Positions 45,961-57,287 of a stretch of DNA of 64,000 nt are shown in pieces (position 1 is the stretch's first letter; each line of letters opens with the position of its first letter). A program made the position numbers and the translations under genes. A model generated the notes under the pieces. It was not told the DNA's origin. It saw nothing but the letters and a program-made list of their open reading frames with translations, and ran no database searches. Origin of the DNA: Haematococcus lacustris (lineage: Eukaryota > Chlorophyta > Chlorophyceae > Chlamydomonadales > Haematococcaceae); assembly GCA_030144725.1 (NCBI GenBank), contig JASKMD010000001.1, forward strand, positions 356,533 through 420,532, in the 5' to 3' direction.

Positions 45961-46528
45961 TTAAAGTAAGAATTTGTTTTTAAGTACCATGGAGCTAAAC
46001 CGCATGCATACTACGGCCAATCCTCAAAGGAGCCACGATCAGCTACGAGTAGCCTCACAACTAGGATTAGACTCGCGACTTGGCGAACTAGCCCCCCTTC
46101 CTGGACACCATAAAACTCCGCCTCGCAGCCATCCGCGACCAGTCACAAAGAGGAGGCGCGACTAGGAGGTAGAAGGACCAACAAGCATGAACAAGCCGTA
46201 GCTAGGAGGCGCGGCGATAAGCACTCGGATCGGAGCAGCAAGGGAAGCGCAGAGCGGTGGAGCGGATAAGCACTCGGAGCACTTAGGAGGTGCAACCTTG
46301 AGGTACGGATAAGCACTCGGAGCAGTGAGGAGCACTCGGAGCATTGAGAAAGTTCAGCATGTCTTGTCTTGTTGTCAAACACTTCAAGTGCACAACAACA
46401 ACTACAACTACATGGCATGACTCAAAGCAACAGGTGTGTGGCATAAGCATAGGCTTGCCATGCTTGCCAGCAGTGTGACAACAGCCTTGACCATGCGCAT
46501 CACATGTGTAGTATGCTTGGTGATTGCA

Positions 46529-46814
46529 GGCAAGGTTGCAACGGCGCAAAGCAGCAGCCGGAAGCAGCCCAGCCCAGCCCAGCCCGGCCATGCCTAGCCC
46601 AGCCCAGCCCAGCCCAGCCCAGCCCAGCCCAGCCCAGCCCAGCCCAGCCCAGCCCAGCCCAGCCCAGCCCAGCCCAGCCCAGCCCAGCCCAGCCCAGCCC
46701 AGCCCAGCCCAGCCCTCCTTCCCCCACAACCACCTCCTTCATCACCCTACCACAAGAAGCAGGTGCATGGAGCGCAAGAGCAGCCAGGAGCTGCAGCCAT
46801 GGAGGTGCTGCCAG
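46529..46814 (+). CDS. Element-borne exon with (CAGCC)n repeat, copy B
   Basis: Starts after 'gattgcag', reads through about 27 pentanucleotide units and ends in [15 protein letters not shown] sequence (ITLPQEAG in another frame) at a GTAGGT donor. The start differs from copy A, the end is the same. Confidence 0.38.
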
Positions 46815-47430
46815 GTAGGTATAGAAGTGGCGCTAACAAAGAGTGAGTGGCCAGCCCTCGCACATGGGTCGTCTGATGCCCAGCCTAACCGATAAGATGC
46901 CCATTGTTTACTGCAGGTCCCACGGCCAGCCCTTTCCTCTTCCCCCCTTCCTCCTTCCCCCTTCCCCCTCCCCTCCCTTGTCCCACCACCTCCAAGCCTG
47001 GCACCCCACCTACCTCCCGCCTTTCCCACCCCCCGCCCCACGACACACGCTGCAGCCCTCTCCCTACCCTACCCTTGGCGTAGCAGCCCTCTCCCTACCC
47101 TACCCTTGGCGTAGCAGCCCTCTCCCTACCCTACCCTTGGCGTAGCAATCTGGAGCGGGCGACACGGAGCGGGCAGCTTGGAGTGGGATCCCGTAGTAGC
47201 AGCCCACCCAGCCCACCCTGGCCATGCCATGCACACACACCGCAATGACCCTACCCATCCCTCTCCAAAGGGGACGATAGCTTGATGGAATAGCACTTGG
47301 GTGGTTGTCAGCCCGTGCTTGTTGTGCGACATGGCATAGGCGTAGGTGTGGTAGGTGTTGCAATGATGTTGTTGCAATGTTGTTGTGTTGTCATTGTGGT
47401 GTGGTGTGGTGTGGTGTGGTGTGGTGTGGT

Positions 47431-47930
47431 NNNNNNNNNNNNNNNNNNNNNNNNNNNNNNNNNNNNNNNNNNNNNNNNNNNNNNNNNNNNNNNNNNNNNN
47501 NNNNNNNNNNNNNNNNNNNNNNNNNNNNNNNNNNNNNNNNNNNNNNNNNNNNNNNNNNNNNNNNNNNNNNNNNNNNNNNNNNNNNNNNNNNNNNNNNNNN
47601 NNNNNNNNNNNNNNNNNNNNNNNNNNNNNNNNNNNNNNNNNNNNNNNNNNNNNNNNNNNNNNNNNNNNNNNNNNNNNNNNNNNNNNNNNNNNNNNNNNNN
47701 NNNNNNNNNNNNNNNNNNNNNNNNNNNNNNNNNNNNNNNNNNNNNNNNNNNNNNNNNNNNNNNNNNNNNNNNNNNNNNNNNNNNNNNNNNNNNNNNNNNN
47801 NNNNNNNNNNNNNNNNNNNNNNNNNNNNNNNNNNNNNNNNNNNNNNNNNNNNNNNNNNNNNNNNNNNNNNNNNNNNNNNNNNNNNNNNNNNNNNNNNNNN
47901 NNNNNNNNNNNNNNNNNNNNNNNNNNNNNN
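47431..47930. other. Assembly gap (500 N)
   Basis: Exactly 500 Ns after a (TGTGG)n tract. Sequence beyond is unrelated to the element's expected right half. Confidence 0.99.
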
Positions 47931-47992
47931 CACAAGCTGGCCAGGCTGCTGGGATGGGAACCTCGGGGGCCTCAGGTCAGCCGCCCCCACCC

Positions 47993-48017
47993 CCCTCACC
48001 CTCACCCTCACCCTCAC

Positions 48018-48102
<85 letters not shown>

Positions 48103-48215
48103 CCCTCAACCCTCACCCTCACCCTCACCCCTCACCCTCACCCTCACCCCTCACCCCTCACCCCTCACCCTCACCCTCACCCTCACCTCACCCTCACCCT
48201 CACCCTCACCCTCAC

Positions 48216-48246
<31 letters not shown>

Positions 48247-48290
48247 CTCACCCTCACCCTCACCCCTCACCCTCACCCTCACCCTCACCC
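47993..48290. repeat. (CCCTCA)n hexanucleotide repeat
   Basis: About 48 units with occasional CCCCTCA or CCTCA variants. Confidence 0.97.
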
Positions 48291-48371
48291 AACCTGACCG
48301 TCATCCTGCCCCTCCTCCTGCCCCCAATGCCCTGCCCCTGCCACTGCCCCTGCCACTGCCCCTGCCCCAGC

Positions 48372-49196
48372 AGGTACTCAACCTGCAGCAGCGGCTCAGC
48401 TGCAAATGCAAGCGCAAGCTCTGGCAGCCGGGGCAGTGGCCAACACGGGCATGACCTCGCGCCCAGGGGGTGGGCTGAGCCAAGGTGTGACTGAGGGCCT
48501 CGGGCGCCTGGGTCACACTTCCACCTGGCGCTCATGGCTGGCGGGGGAGGGGCGCCCTACATCCCAGGCGGGGGGGCAGCAGCAGGGGGGGGGCGTGGGG
48601 GGGCCTGCCCTCCCCTGAACCTTTCAGGACCATGTCCCATGTGCCCCTGCAGCAGCCCAGCAGCGGGGGGGCCCGGGGGGAGGCAGCCGGCGGGGGTGGT
48701 GATGGAGCAGCAGCAGCAGCTGTACCAGCAGCAGCACTTAGCTGCCCAGCAGGCCTTACAACCCTGAACTGTATGCCCGACTGCAAGCAGCGGCAGCTCC
48801 GCCATGCAGCAAGCAGTAGTGTGACTAGTGCTGGGGGGGGGAGGCGGAAAGAGTGAGATGGACAGGAGAGGGGGGGGGGGGGAGCAGCAGCAGGGGGGGC
48901 AGCAGCAGGGGCATGAGTCATCGGCAATTGTTGGATCTGGGCCCGCTGCTGCTGCTGCCCAGGGGGGAGGGCATTCTGCCTCACCAATCGGGCAGCAGCA
49001 GCAGCAGCAGCAGGGGCAGGGGCAGGGGCAACAACTGGGGCAGCAAGAGGAGCAGGGGCAGCAGGGGCAGCAGCAGTCTTGCCCTGCCCCAGCCACTATA
49101 GCTGGGCACCTGCCATCACTGCCAGAGCAGGGGCAACAGCCTCCACACCTACCAGGCGTGATGGCAGCCAGGGGGGGGGGGCCAGAGGATGGGGGA

Positions 49197-49236
<40 letters not shown>

Positions 49237-50781
49237 GAGGAGGAGGAGGAGGAGGAGGAGGAGGAGGAGGAGGAGGAGGACACCCCCCTTCCCCTGCCAT
49301 GATCCTTCCATTGAATGCTGCTGATGAAAGCGTTCAAGCCAAGGCAGCCAGCCCCCACCCCCACCCTAGTGCGCCCACTACTACCTGCTTTGCAAACAGT
49401 GGGGCCAGCCAGGGGGGCCAGGCAGCAGCAGCAGCAGCAGGGGGGGGGGAGTGGGGGGTGGGGGGGCCGGCTTGGATGCGATGAGGGGAGGCTGGAGCGG
49501 GGGGGGCGTGTGGCCAGCAAGCGCTAGCCATTCGCACGGCCAGGAGCTGCCCAGCTTTGGGGGCGCTCAGCAGGTGGGGGGAGGGTGGAGGGAAGGTGGA
49601 GGGAAGGTGGGAGGGTGACCTGTTGAGCAGCCTGGGGCGGGCTGAGCCACCCTTCCCTCCACTCCTGCTGCACCCTATCCCTTCATCGTTGCCGCTCCTG
49701 CCTGGCCCTGCTGCTGCCCCCTCGACAACCCAGTCAATTCCAGAGCCACACCCCCCACCTTCCCTGCACCTTCCCAAGCTGGCACCCGCTGGGTCCCCTC
49801 ATGCTGCCCCCGTCCCCCTGCCTGCCCCCTTCCCCCTCCCCCCTTTCCCCTCCCCCTCCCCTCTTCCCCCTCCGCCCTCCCCCCTCCCCCCCTCCCCTCC
49901 CCCTCCCCCTCCCCCTCCCCCTCCCCCTCCCCCTCCCCCCTCCCCCTCCCCCTCCCCCTCCCCTGAGCTGCAGGCTCCCCTCCCCCTTCCCCCTCCCCTG
50001 TGGGCTCCCCTGTGCTGCAGGCGGGCACAGTGTCCGGGCAGTACCTGGAGGCCAAGGTGCCGGCCAGCTGCTTCCCCCCCCCAGCACCTCTACACCTGCA
50101 CTGTCGGCCGCAACAGGTCCAAGGCCAGGTGGGGCCAGGGGGGGGCAGGGGGGGGCTGGAGGGGGAGGGGGAGGGACAGGGGGAGGGACAGGGGAGGGTC
50201 AGGGGGAGGGGGGGCAGCAGGTTCAAGGTTTGACGGGCAGCAGGGAAGGGGGCTGAGGTTGGGGTGTTTCAGGTGGAAGGTGTTTGGGGTGGAGGGCAGC
50301 AGGGCAGCAGGGCGGCAGAGCAGCAGGGCAGCAGGGCGGCAGGGCAGCAGGGCAGCAGGGCGGCAGGGCAGCAGGGCGGCAGGGCAGCAGGGCAGCAGGG
50401 CAGCAGGGCTAGCTGAAGGGGGAGCAGCAGGGGGGGCTGGAGCAGGAGTGGGGCTGAGTGGAGGAAAGGTCTAGGAAAGGGGAGGGAGGGAGCTTGGCAT
50501 CTTGAGATGACTGCACGTGGTGTGACACTTGTCTTGCTGCTGCATTGCTGCATGGCTGCTGCTGCTGCTGCTGTTGTAGGTATGCCTTGGGCACTGCGGC
50601 AGAGGTGGCTGAACTATTAGAAGCCCTGCTGCATCAGGTCGGTGTATGGGAGGGCTGGTTGCAGCCAGCTGCACCGGCTGCGGGACAGCACTTGCACTTG
50701 GCACTGTGTCCCGACTGGGAATATAACGGGTACCTAGATGGTTGGAGAAAACACGAGTTGCCCTCCCTGGGCAACTTTTGA
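48372..50781 (+). CDS. Gln/Ala/Gly-rich unknown gene, tentative
   Basis: Several exon-like pieces on the plus strand: 48372-48480 ([18 protein letters not shown]), around 48655-48770 ([19 protein letters not shown]), 48900-49330 (Gln runs then [20 protein letters not shown]), 50022-50130 (SGQYLEAKV...[13 protein letters not shown]) and 50580-50638 ([19 protein letters not shown]). Separated by G-rich or C-rich low-complexity introns. The composition suggests a transcription or RNA-binding regulator, but no domain is recognised and the exon chain is not phase-checked. The 5-prime end may lie in the gap. Confidence 0.3.
49196..49280. repeat. (CAG)n-(GAG)n trinucleotide run
   Basis: About 11 CAG then about 16 GAG units; codes poly-Ala then poly-Gly in the open plus frame. 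Confidence 0.95.
49800..49975. repeat. (CCCCCT)n tract
   Basis: Pyrimidine tract of C-runs broken by single Ts, about 175 bp. Could serve as an intron polypyrimidine region. Confidence 0.9.
50285..50412. repeat. GCAGGGCAGCAGG minisatellite
   Basis: About 12 units of CAGCAGGGCGGCAGGG; the reverse complement matches part of the 41508-43325 minisatellite unit. Confidence 0.9.
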
Positions 50782-51885
50782 ATTCCACTCCACACCAACA
50801 TATGTTTTCGCGGTTTTGAATGCCGATGGAGTGCTCCGTGTGCTTGGGGCGCGCCCTAACTGCTTCGTACTTGCGCGCCATGGGTTGTCAGGTCCAGCCT
50901 CAGCGCGACCCCCGGGTGACCGACACCGGCTACCCGCGGTCCGCGTCACACATGTGGGCATCGGACATGCTTGGCACCTCGTCCAACGCCGCGTTCGTGC
51001 TGCACAACCGCGACCCACACGATGGAGGCGACGCGCTGCAAGGCGACCCCTATGCTTCCAGCGAAGCAGCGTCGCCAGACAGCTGCTTCAGCGGCCGCCT
51101 ATTGCATAGCGGTCTAATGTTTTAGGGCCGTGGCGGCGCAATAGGCCCTGCGAGCGATGCCCTGGGCATGACGCCAGGCTAGGCAGCGGGCGTAGGTTGC
51201 AAAAACAAAGGATGCAGCGAGATGGCACCTGTGTGTAGTCTGAGGTGAACACGAGTAGTTCGCGCGCGGGAATGCGGCTACTGCATGGGAGTTTGGCTCA
51301 GTTGTCGGTGACTCCGTGAACGAGTGTCGGCTGTCGGCGACTTCATATACGGGTGTCGGCTGTCGGCGACCCTGCGATCACACCCAGATCTTCCGCGGAG
51401 AGAACGTGGCGCGCAGATGCGCTCGCGGAGAATGAGTGCCACTGGATCCTTACGTCGCGTGAGGTGCACACCAACACACACATTAAGACATGGGGCATTG
51501 CCGCGATGGTTGAATTACAAGTTGTCCTGTCATCGTCCCTACGTCAGGCGTTCCCAACTACCTGGAAACCACCCCCCTGCGATAGGAAGCCCGTGTCTCC
51601 GCAGCCACTCAGTCAAAAATATATGTAAACAGTGCTTTAAACAAAGGAGACTCAAAGCTACGAGATGGCAGACGCAGCAAAAACTCATCTCGCTCTCAGC
51701 CGTGCTCAATGCCTGCCCACAAGATCGACATTTGAGTTCATGCGATTTTGCCCCATGTGAGGCGCGCCGCAATAGCACGCTTCGTGACGCTGTTGTGAGT
51801 GGCACCTGCAAGCAGTCGCAACATGATTTGCTACTGGCATGTGGACGCGACGACGGCAGTCGTGACAACTGAATACCACTATCAG
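50782..51885. other. No confident feature
   Basis: Plus-strand open stretches (50820-51125, 51324-51872) lack motifs. Short GTGTCGGCTGTCGGCGAC repeats occur at 51325-51370. Confidence 0.4.
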
Positions 51886-51888
51886 CTT

Positions 51889-53107
51889 TTAGGCTGCTGC
51901 TGGCGCTAGTGCATTACCGGCTGCTCTACTACGCTTAAACAAGGTGCTAGGTGCAGTACGTGGTGTTGTCTCACCTTGCTTTGCTGCCCTCGACTTGTTA
52001 GCTGCAGGTGCCTCACGCTTACGTGACGTGCTTGCCGCTGCCAGCTGTTGCTGCTGCTGAGGGGGTGCACCAGCAGGCACAGCCAGCTCAGGGATGGTGC
52101 CTGCAGGTGTCAGCACAGCCAGCTGGCCCAGTCAGCAGTGTGTTGTGTATGCCGTGGCTATAGCCGGGCAAGGTGACAACACCACCATATTCACCCATGT
52201 TCACAGCTGCACTGTCTGCTGTGATGCTGGCGATGCAGGCACTGTCGAGGCCGCGGAGGAGCAGCTCCTGCATTATGACCTGGACATGAGCTTCTGCCGT
52301 GCCAATAGGCAAGGGGATGATAGCCAACACTTCCTGCCCCATCTGCTGCCCCATCTGCTGCCCCATCTACTGCCCCATCTGCTGCTGCTGCTGCCCCATC
52401 TGCTGCTGCTGCTGCCCCATATGCTGCTGCTGCTACCCCATATGCTGCCCCATCTGCTGCCCCATCTGCTGCCCCATCTGCAGCCCCAGCCCCAGCCCCA
52501 GCCCCAGCTCCAGCCCCAGCCCCAGCCCCAGCCCCAGCCCCAGCCCCAGCCCCAGCCCCAGCCCCAGCCCCAGCCCCAGCCCCAGCCCCAGCCCCAGCCC
52601 CAGCCCCAGCCCCAGCCCCAGCCCCAGCCCCAGCCCCAGCCCCAGCCTCAGCCCCAGCCCCAGCCCCAGCCCCAGCCCCAGCCTCAGCCCCAGCCCCAGC
52701 CCCAGCCCCAGCCCCAGCCCCAGCCCCAGCCCCAGCCCCAGCCCCAGCCCCACCACAGGGACTCTGCTCCCAGCCTTCTGGCAGGTGCTGCGGGGTGACT
52801 GCTGCTGTCACTCGCAATACGAGCACCTTGCCATGGCGATTGCATGTGCACCCATCAAGTTACAGGTGTATTGCCTTTGCGCGCAATAGTTGGTCTGAAA
52901 GCATCCACGGTGCCCATCCACGGTGCCCATCAGGGACTGCTCCACATCCCGCAGCCGCTGCACCTCAGCCTGTTGGTCACGCTTTGTCGCTTGTGCCCTA
53001 CTGGCTGCAGCCTTGATGTTGTTAGGGCAATGCCGATTGCCAGCCCTTAGCGAGTTGTTTAGTGCATTGCGCTGGGCACTATGCGCCTTGCTTAATCTCT
53101 TCTTCAT
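51889..53107 (-). pseudogene. hAT-like transposon protein, split and repeat-invaded
   Basis: Minus strand, N to C: 53107 start MKKRLSKAHSAQRNALNN with NRHCPNNIKAAASRAQA and a basic coiled coil; then the (CAGCCC)n tract 52482-52752; then MGQQMGQ repeats and at about 52310-52150 an RNase-H-like stretch, DSACIASITADSAAVN followed by LPGYSHGIHNTLL, which resembles the second Asp block of hAT-type transposases; then a Gln-rich, basic C-terminus ending KRSRAAGNALAPAAA. The N-terminus parallels the protein at 62876 (CCPNGLKAQKKKAQ). Frame changes at the repeat borders imply decay. Confidence 0.5.
52482..52752. repeat. (CAGCCC)n hexanucleotide repeat
   Basis: About 45 units with a few CAGCTC or CAGCCT variants, inside the hAT-like gene. 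Confidence 0.97.
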
Positions 53108-53146
53108 GGTTAGGGTGGTCAGGGTAATGGGGGGTAAAGGATACAG

Positions 53147-53262
53147 AGATGGGTGAAGGAGAGGTAGGGGGGAGATGGGTGAAGGAGAGGTAGGGGGTAG
53201 GAGGCGAGGAGAAGGAGAGGTAGGGGGGAGGAGGCGAGGAGAAGGAGAGGTAGGGGGGACGA
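53147..53262. repeat. GGAGAGGTAGGGGG tandem repeat
   Basis: Four to five units of roughly 28-33 bp carrying GAAGGAGAGGTAGGGGG. Confidence 0.85.
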
Positions 53263-54146
53263 GGCTGATGGCAGGCTGGGCTGCTGGGAGGAGGGGCTAC
53301 TGGGGGTTGGGCTGGGTAGACGAGGTTGGGAGATGGTGGGTTAAGCTGTCTCGGTGGTGGCCATGTGGCGGAGTGGCCAAGCTCAGTCAGCTCCTCGTGC
53401 ACTTGTAGCCATCAGCATGTGTACCTTGTAAGGGGTCAATCTTGACACATACAGACCCAATTATTGAGTTGCAAAGTGCCACGGACGCGTTACTGAGTAT
53501 GCTACAAATAATCCGAGTGAGGTCAGGCTGTTTGTTCAATGGTGCAAAACATAAAGCGAATAATAGCTGTAGGGGGTGACTAGTCCCTACACAGATAAGC
53601 ACCTAAGTTGAGACAATTTGACACGGGGGTCGGCATAACTCATCACTTGCTTGGATGAAACGGATGCAACTCATATCCTTGGAGAGATCTAGAAGTCCTC
53701 TAGCTGCCGATGCCCCCGGCTTGGTATGATTCTCAAGGACTGGAGATTTATGACTTGGTCAGTGGGATACCCCCCCTAAAACCGTTTTTTAAAACTAAGG
53801 GCACTTATGTTGAGACACTCAAGTATAAACCATTTTCAGGAGAAACTTGGTCCATCCATTTTTGGCACTGTATCACTATAGGCCCTAGCACCAGATGGCA
53901 CCAAAAATCCACATAAAAGCTGTGTTGTGAGTCGAAAGTTAAAGCATCACGATGTGCACCCCCCTCTCCACGCAAGCCCTCTGCCGTACTGCAAGTCCTC
54001 TGCCATACTGAGCTGCCCTCATGGAAAGCTGCTCTTCCAGCTCCTGCCTGTTGTAGAACTGGTCTACTGCCCGAAAATACAACGGAGGTTGCTCCTCCAT
54101 TGAGCAACTAAAAGTTGCATCCATCATATCGTTGGTCACATTTAGG

Positions 54147-54317
54147 GCACGCCCATAGAATTCTAGGTGGCTCGGAAACCTAGAAATTTTTCCTGAGCCT
54201 AGAAACCTAGAAATAGAATTCTAGGTTGGCCGGCTGGAAACCTAGAAATTTTTCCTGAGCCTAGAAACCTAGAAATAGAATTCTAGGTTGGCCGGTCGCG
54301 CCCTAGTCACATTTAGG
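54147..54317. mobile_element. Nested insertion with 72-bp tandem repeat
   Basis: Flanked by the direct repeat GTCACATTTAGG (54136-54147 and 54306-54317). Inside are two tandem units of about 72 bp holding AAACCTAGAAATTTTTCC and TAGAATTCTAGG; the latter is almost palindromic. Ends read GGGCACGCC and GTCGCGCCC. Confidence 0.6.
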
Positions 54318-54638
54318 CGCTTTCATGTCGCCGTGCTCTTGCCAGCTTGGATGGAGGCTTTAGCAGCTGCTCCTTGTTGGGGGTGTATAAGCCTGTCTTG
54401 GCAAAGGCCCGCTTCAATGACTTCGTTCAATTACTAATTCATACTATTAAATTCAATTTAATTCCATGGCTTCATTTGCTGCTCGGGCTTGCATCACGGA
54501 AGAGGTGTGGCAGGCCCTTGCTCACACGGACCTCGCAGGCCCACTGCACTGCTCCAAGGAGGTCCAATCTGGTCACCCCCCTACCCTGCGCTTGGGCCCC
54601 CTTGACAATGCTGACCAGCTGCATCTCCTCTGCCTCAG

Positions 54639-54850
54639 TTAAAGCTGTCGGTCTCTCCCTTGTAGCAACCCACCCCCCATGTTGATAAAGTCGCTGAGGT
54701 TGGAGCGGGGGACGCCATGCTGTTTTGCCACAGCACGCACAGAAGGGCTCGCAACCCCCCTCTTGAACTTGAAGAGGGCCCGAGCGGCGGCTGCAAGCAT
54801 GCTAGCCCTGTTGCGTGCCCCGTTAGAAGCTTTGCTAGACCTCCTAGCGC
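54639..54850 (-). pseudogene. HTH (psq/CENP-B-type) transposase fragment
   Basis: Codes ARALFKFKRGVASPSVRAVA then KQHGVPRSNLSDFINMGGG, matching the first helix-turn-helix of pogo/CENP-B-like transposases (a conserved S-V-R-x-V-A-x-x-x-G-V-P-x-S-x-L pattern). The catalytic part is not seen downstream; 53805-54139 holds only short unrelated open stretches. Confidence 0.6.
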
Positions 54851-55266
54851 GTGTGGTAGAAGCGGTGATCAGCTGAGCAAGGGCCGGGGCCTGAGCTCTG
54901 CAAGTAGAAAAGCCATTTTTTGTTACATGCAAAATGGCAAGCGCTACCGCCGGACAGCCGCACATTTGACACAACGCACCGACTGCACCATCTGTGTTAC
55001 TCACCAAGGTATCTAGGAGCGTTGAGGAAGCTTCCTGAAACGCTCCTGGTAGTCGCGGCCGGGCCTTAACTCCGGATGGGGTTGAAACCGGCGGTCCCGG
55101 CAGTGTTGAGATCTCTCCTCCCACAATGCGCAAACATGACGCGGCCCGACAACCACCCTAGTAACCACCTAAGAACGCGATGCGCGGAAAAGAAACGGGG
55201 GCTTTCGGTAAAGAATCAAGAGAACACGAGAAACGGGTTGTCTCAATTTAGGTGCTTATCTGTGTA

Positions 55267-56728
55267 CTGTGCCGCCCACCATTGCTGATATAGCGCTGCC
55301 ACACTCGGATTCGGGTTTCTTCACATCCTCGCCAACCGGCCTGCACCATCAGAAAGCTCGCGCAGCCATGTTTGCCTGACTTCGGTGGTGTGCGCCACCG
55401 ACATGTCGTGCATCGCTAACAGATAGCCAAGGACGTAGCTTACCAGTGTAGATAACCACGGTCTCTGATTGGGACACATCCGGGGTCACATGTGGCTGCC
55501 CGCATCGAATGACTCCGATGGCAATTCCAGCCGAACATTAAACGCGCAATACCGCATTGCAGCAGACGCAGCAAACGTTACATTTGATGATGGAGTAGAT
55601 GGGCATGAAGATTACCAACCCCATGTTGGGAACGCCTGCGTGTTGCGCCATCATTGTTATGGCCTACGTGTTGCGCCATCATTGTTGTGGCTTTCCTTTG
55701 TCTTGCAGCACTTTGCCGAACACATTGTGAGCTGGAGGGGCAAAGCGTCAACGCTGGTACCGGCAGCAGTCAAGACGTATGCTCCAATCCCTTGGGCGCT
55801 GACACAGGTTACCCTTTGGCCTTGCAGAACTGTCTCCCCGCCTTCCCATGTCGTCTCACTGTCATGCCAGGCAAGCCTGCCGCCACCCAATTGAAGCCCA
55901 ACCCGGTCCAACCCATCGAGATTCACGTGATAGCCTGGTCAGCATGGACTGAGCGCTACGGAGAGCAAAACATCCATCCCTCCTATCGGGCACAAGGAGC
56001 TCCCATGCTCTGGACCCCTCAACGCCCTCAATGCAGGTCACTGTCATGCCATGCCAGCCTGTGCTTTCCTCACAAGCCAAAGAGGCACCCTCACCTGTTG
56101 GCCGCCACCAGCTGCCACCACCCACAGTATGGCACGGCTGTAACCTAGAAATACACAGTAGCCCAGGTTTGCCCAGGCTAGGCTTGCTGTATCTTCTGCC
56201 CACCCTGACTAAAGGCCCGCGAGCCGCTGCCCACCCCAACCCACACCTGTGCCCGCTGCCAACCCCCCCTTGCCTCTAAGCACAGTAAGTGGTGACTCCA
56301 CTAGCCTGGCACAGCTGCCAGTGCATGAAGGTGCAATGAGCTGAGCGAGTCGACACAATGGGGTGTGTGAGGACTTCTTCACATGCTGCTTTATAGCTTA
56401 TAGTCTCCTGGCTGCACTGTGTTTAAATGGCTGACACTCGAATGGCTGACACCCGACTTGAATGGCACACTTGGACATTTAGCAGCAGCAAGGACACAAG
56501 CTGGAGTAGAGCAGAAAACAGCCAGCTGGAGAAGAGAGAGAGGTGTTTGATGCAATGCACAACTCCTTATAGTACTGCCTAGCGTGAGTCAGTACTTGGC
56601 AACATGTAAGACACATTTACTGCCACTGTGTGCTGCTGCTCACCTGCTGCTGCTCACCTGCTGCTGCTGCTACTGCTGTAGGTTTGTAAACACTATACAT
56701 CTCGAGCCTTGACGTATCACAGTCACCA
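55267..56728. other. No confident gene
   Basis: Open stretches on both strands (55469-55894 plus; 55862-56239 minus) without recognisable motifs. A duplicated phrase GCGTGTTGCGCCATCATTGTT occurs near 55638 and 55668, and CCAACCCCATGTTGGG at 55617 recurs at 63696. Confidence 0.4.
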
Positions 56729-57287
56729 CTACTTGCTAGGCTGCAGCAGGGACTGCAGCTTGCTGATAATAGCTTCTGGGCCATCGTTCTGGATGCTAAC
56801 AGATCGCTCCACTCCCCGGTCTGCACAACACAGATTAAAGCAGCAAAGGTCAGCTCACCATTGAAAGAGGCATCTTCCCCTGCCCCACCGTGCTTCATTC
56901 CATCCTCCACGGCTCAATCCTCTCTTTGCACACTCCAGGTTTCCTACCGTATCTTGCAATAAGCTTTGCTTCCACCCCTGCGGACTCTCGCACAAGGATT
57001 GGGAAATGGGGGTTCGCCTTCTTCATCTCGGCGTAGTTTGCCAGTAAGAAGTCCCTGTCGCCAAGAACTGAACAACTTGAGGCAGTGCGCGGAAGGACAG
57101 AGCAAGTGGGTACCTCGCCAGATACCTGGCGCCTTGGCTCGCAGCTCCAGCTTGATCAAGATGCACTCTGCAAAGCAACCCTCCGTTGTGGACGCATAGC
57201 TGCTTGGGGGAGGGGCACTGTTTGTTGTTGCTCGTGCGCGCACCTGAGCTCCTGAAAGCTTTTGCTTAGAGCACCTCGCCAGGCCAT
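56729..57287 (-). CDS. NDUFA2: NADH dehydrogenase [ubiquinone] 1 alpha subunit 2 (complex I B8)
   Basis: Accessory subunit of mitochondrial complex I with a thioredoxin-like L51/S25/CI-B8 fold. Four exons on the minus strand: 57287-57244, 57167-57126, 57054-56948, 56820-56729. All phases agree and give 94 residues, close to the usual 95-100. The start MAWRGALSKSFQELRVHL and the middle RDFLLANYAEMKKANPHFPI with LVRESAGVEAKLIARYDRGV follow plant and algal B8 closely; it ends SKLQSLLQPSK. In the region where plant proteins carry a Cys near the start (LCQ), this one reads HLDQ, as in non-redox forms. It is head-to-head with FCF1, start codons 546 bp apart. Confidence 0.93.

Larger units (their letters stand above)
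45206..47430 (+). mobile_element. Composite TIR element copy B, left half to the gap
   Basis: Left end ATACTCACGATAAATAAGG, then a left block to about 45380 that matches 30671-30850 closely, ATCTGTACAGAT array 45380-45960, spacer with four GATAAGCACTCGGA units (46210-46330), (CAGCC)n exon 46529-46814, intron, second exon-like part 46917-47300, (TGTGG)n 47396-47430 running into the N gap. The parts from the (CAGCC)n exon onward are near identical to copy A 32500-33115. Confidence 0.78.
53590..55264 (-). mobile_element. Mariner/pogo-like DNA transposon, TA-flanked
   Basis: Terminal inverted repeats of 27 bp: 53590-53616 begins CACAGATAAGCACCTAAGTT and 55238-55264 is its reverse complement with two or fewer mismatches. 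TA dinucleotides flank both ends (53588-53589, 55265-55266), the target duplication of Tc1/mariner/pogo elements. It carries a helix-turn-helix coding remnant on the minus strand (54660-54800) and no complete DDE domain. A smaller insertion sits at about 54147-54317. Confidence 0.75.

Noticed and set aside
47931..47985. Continuation of TNPO3 after the second gap (HKLA... reading)
   Set aside because: Only about 14 bases resemble the TNPO3 exon at 1647-1660, and the following residues do not match the family.
47993..48290. Telomere-like repeat (CCCTCA)n
   Set aside because: Differs from the known green-algal and plant telomere units (CCCTAAAA, CCCTAAA) and is internal; treated as a microsatellite.
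52191..52826. Plus or minus frames of PQ, GAGA or GLGL repeats as a protein
   Set aside because: They come from the (CAGCCC)n hexamer; only the flanking parts on the minus strand resemble a protein family.
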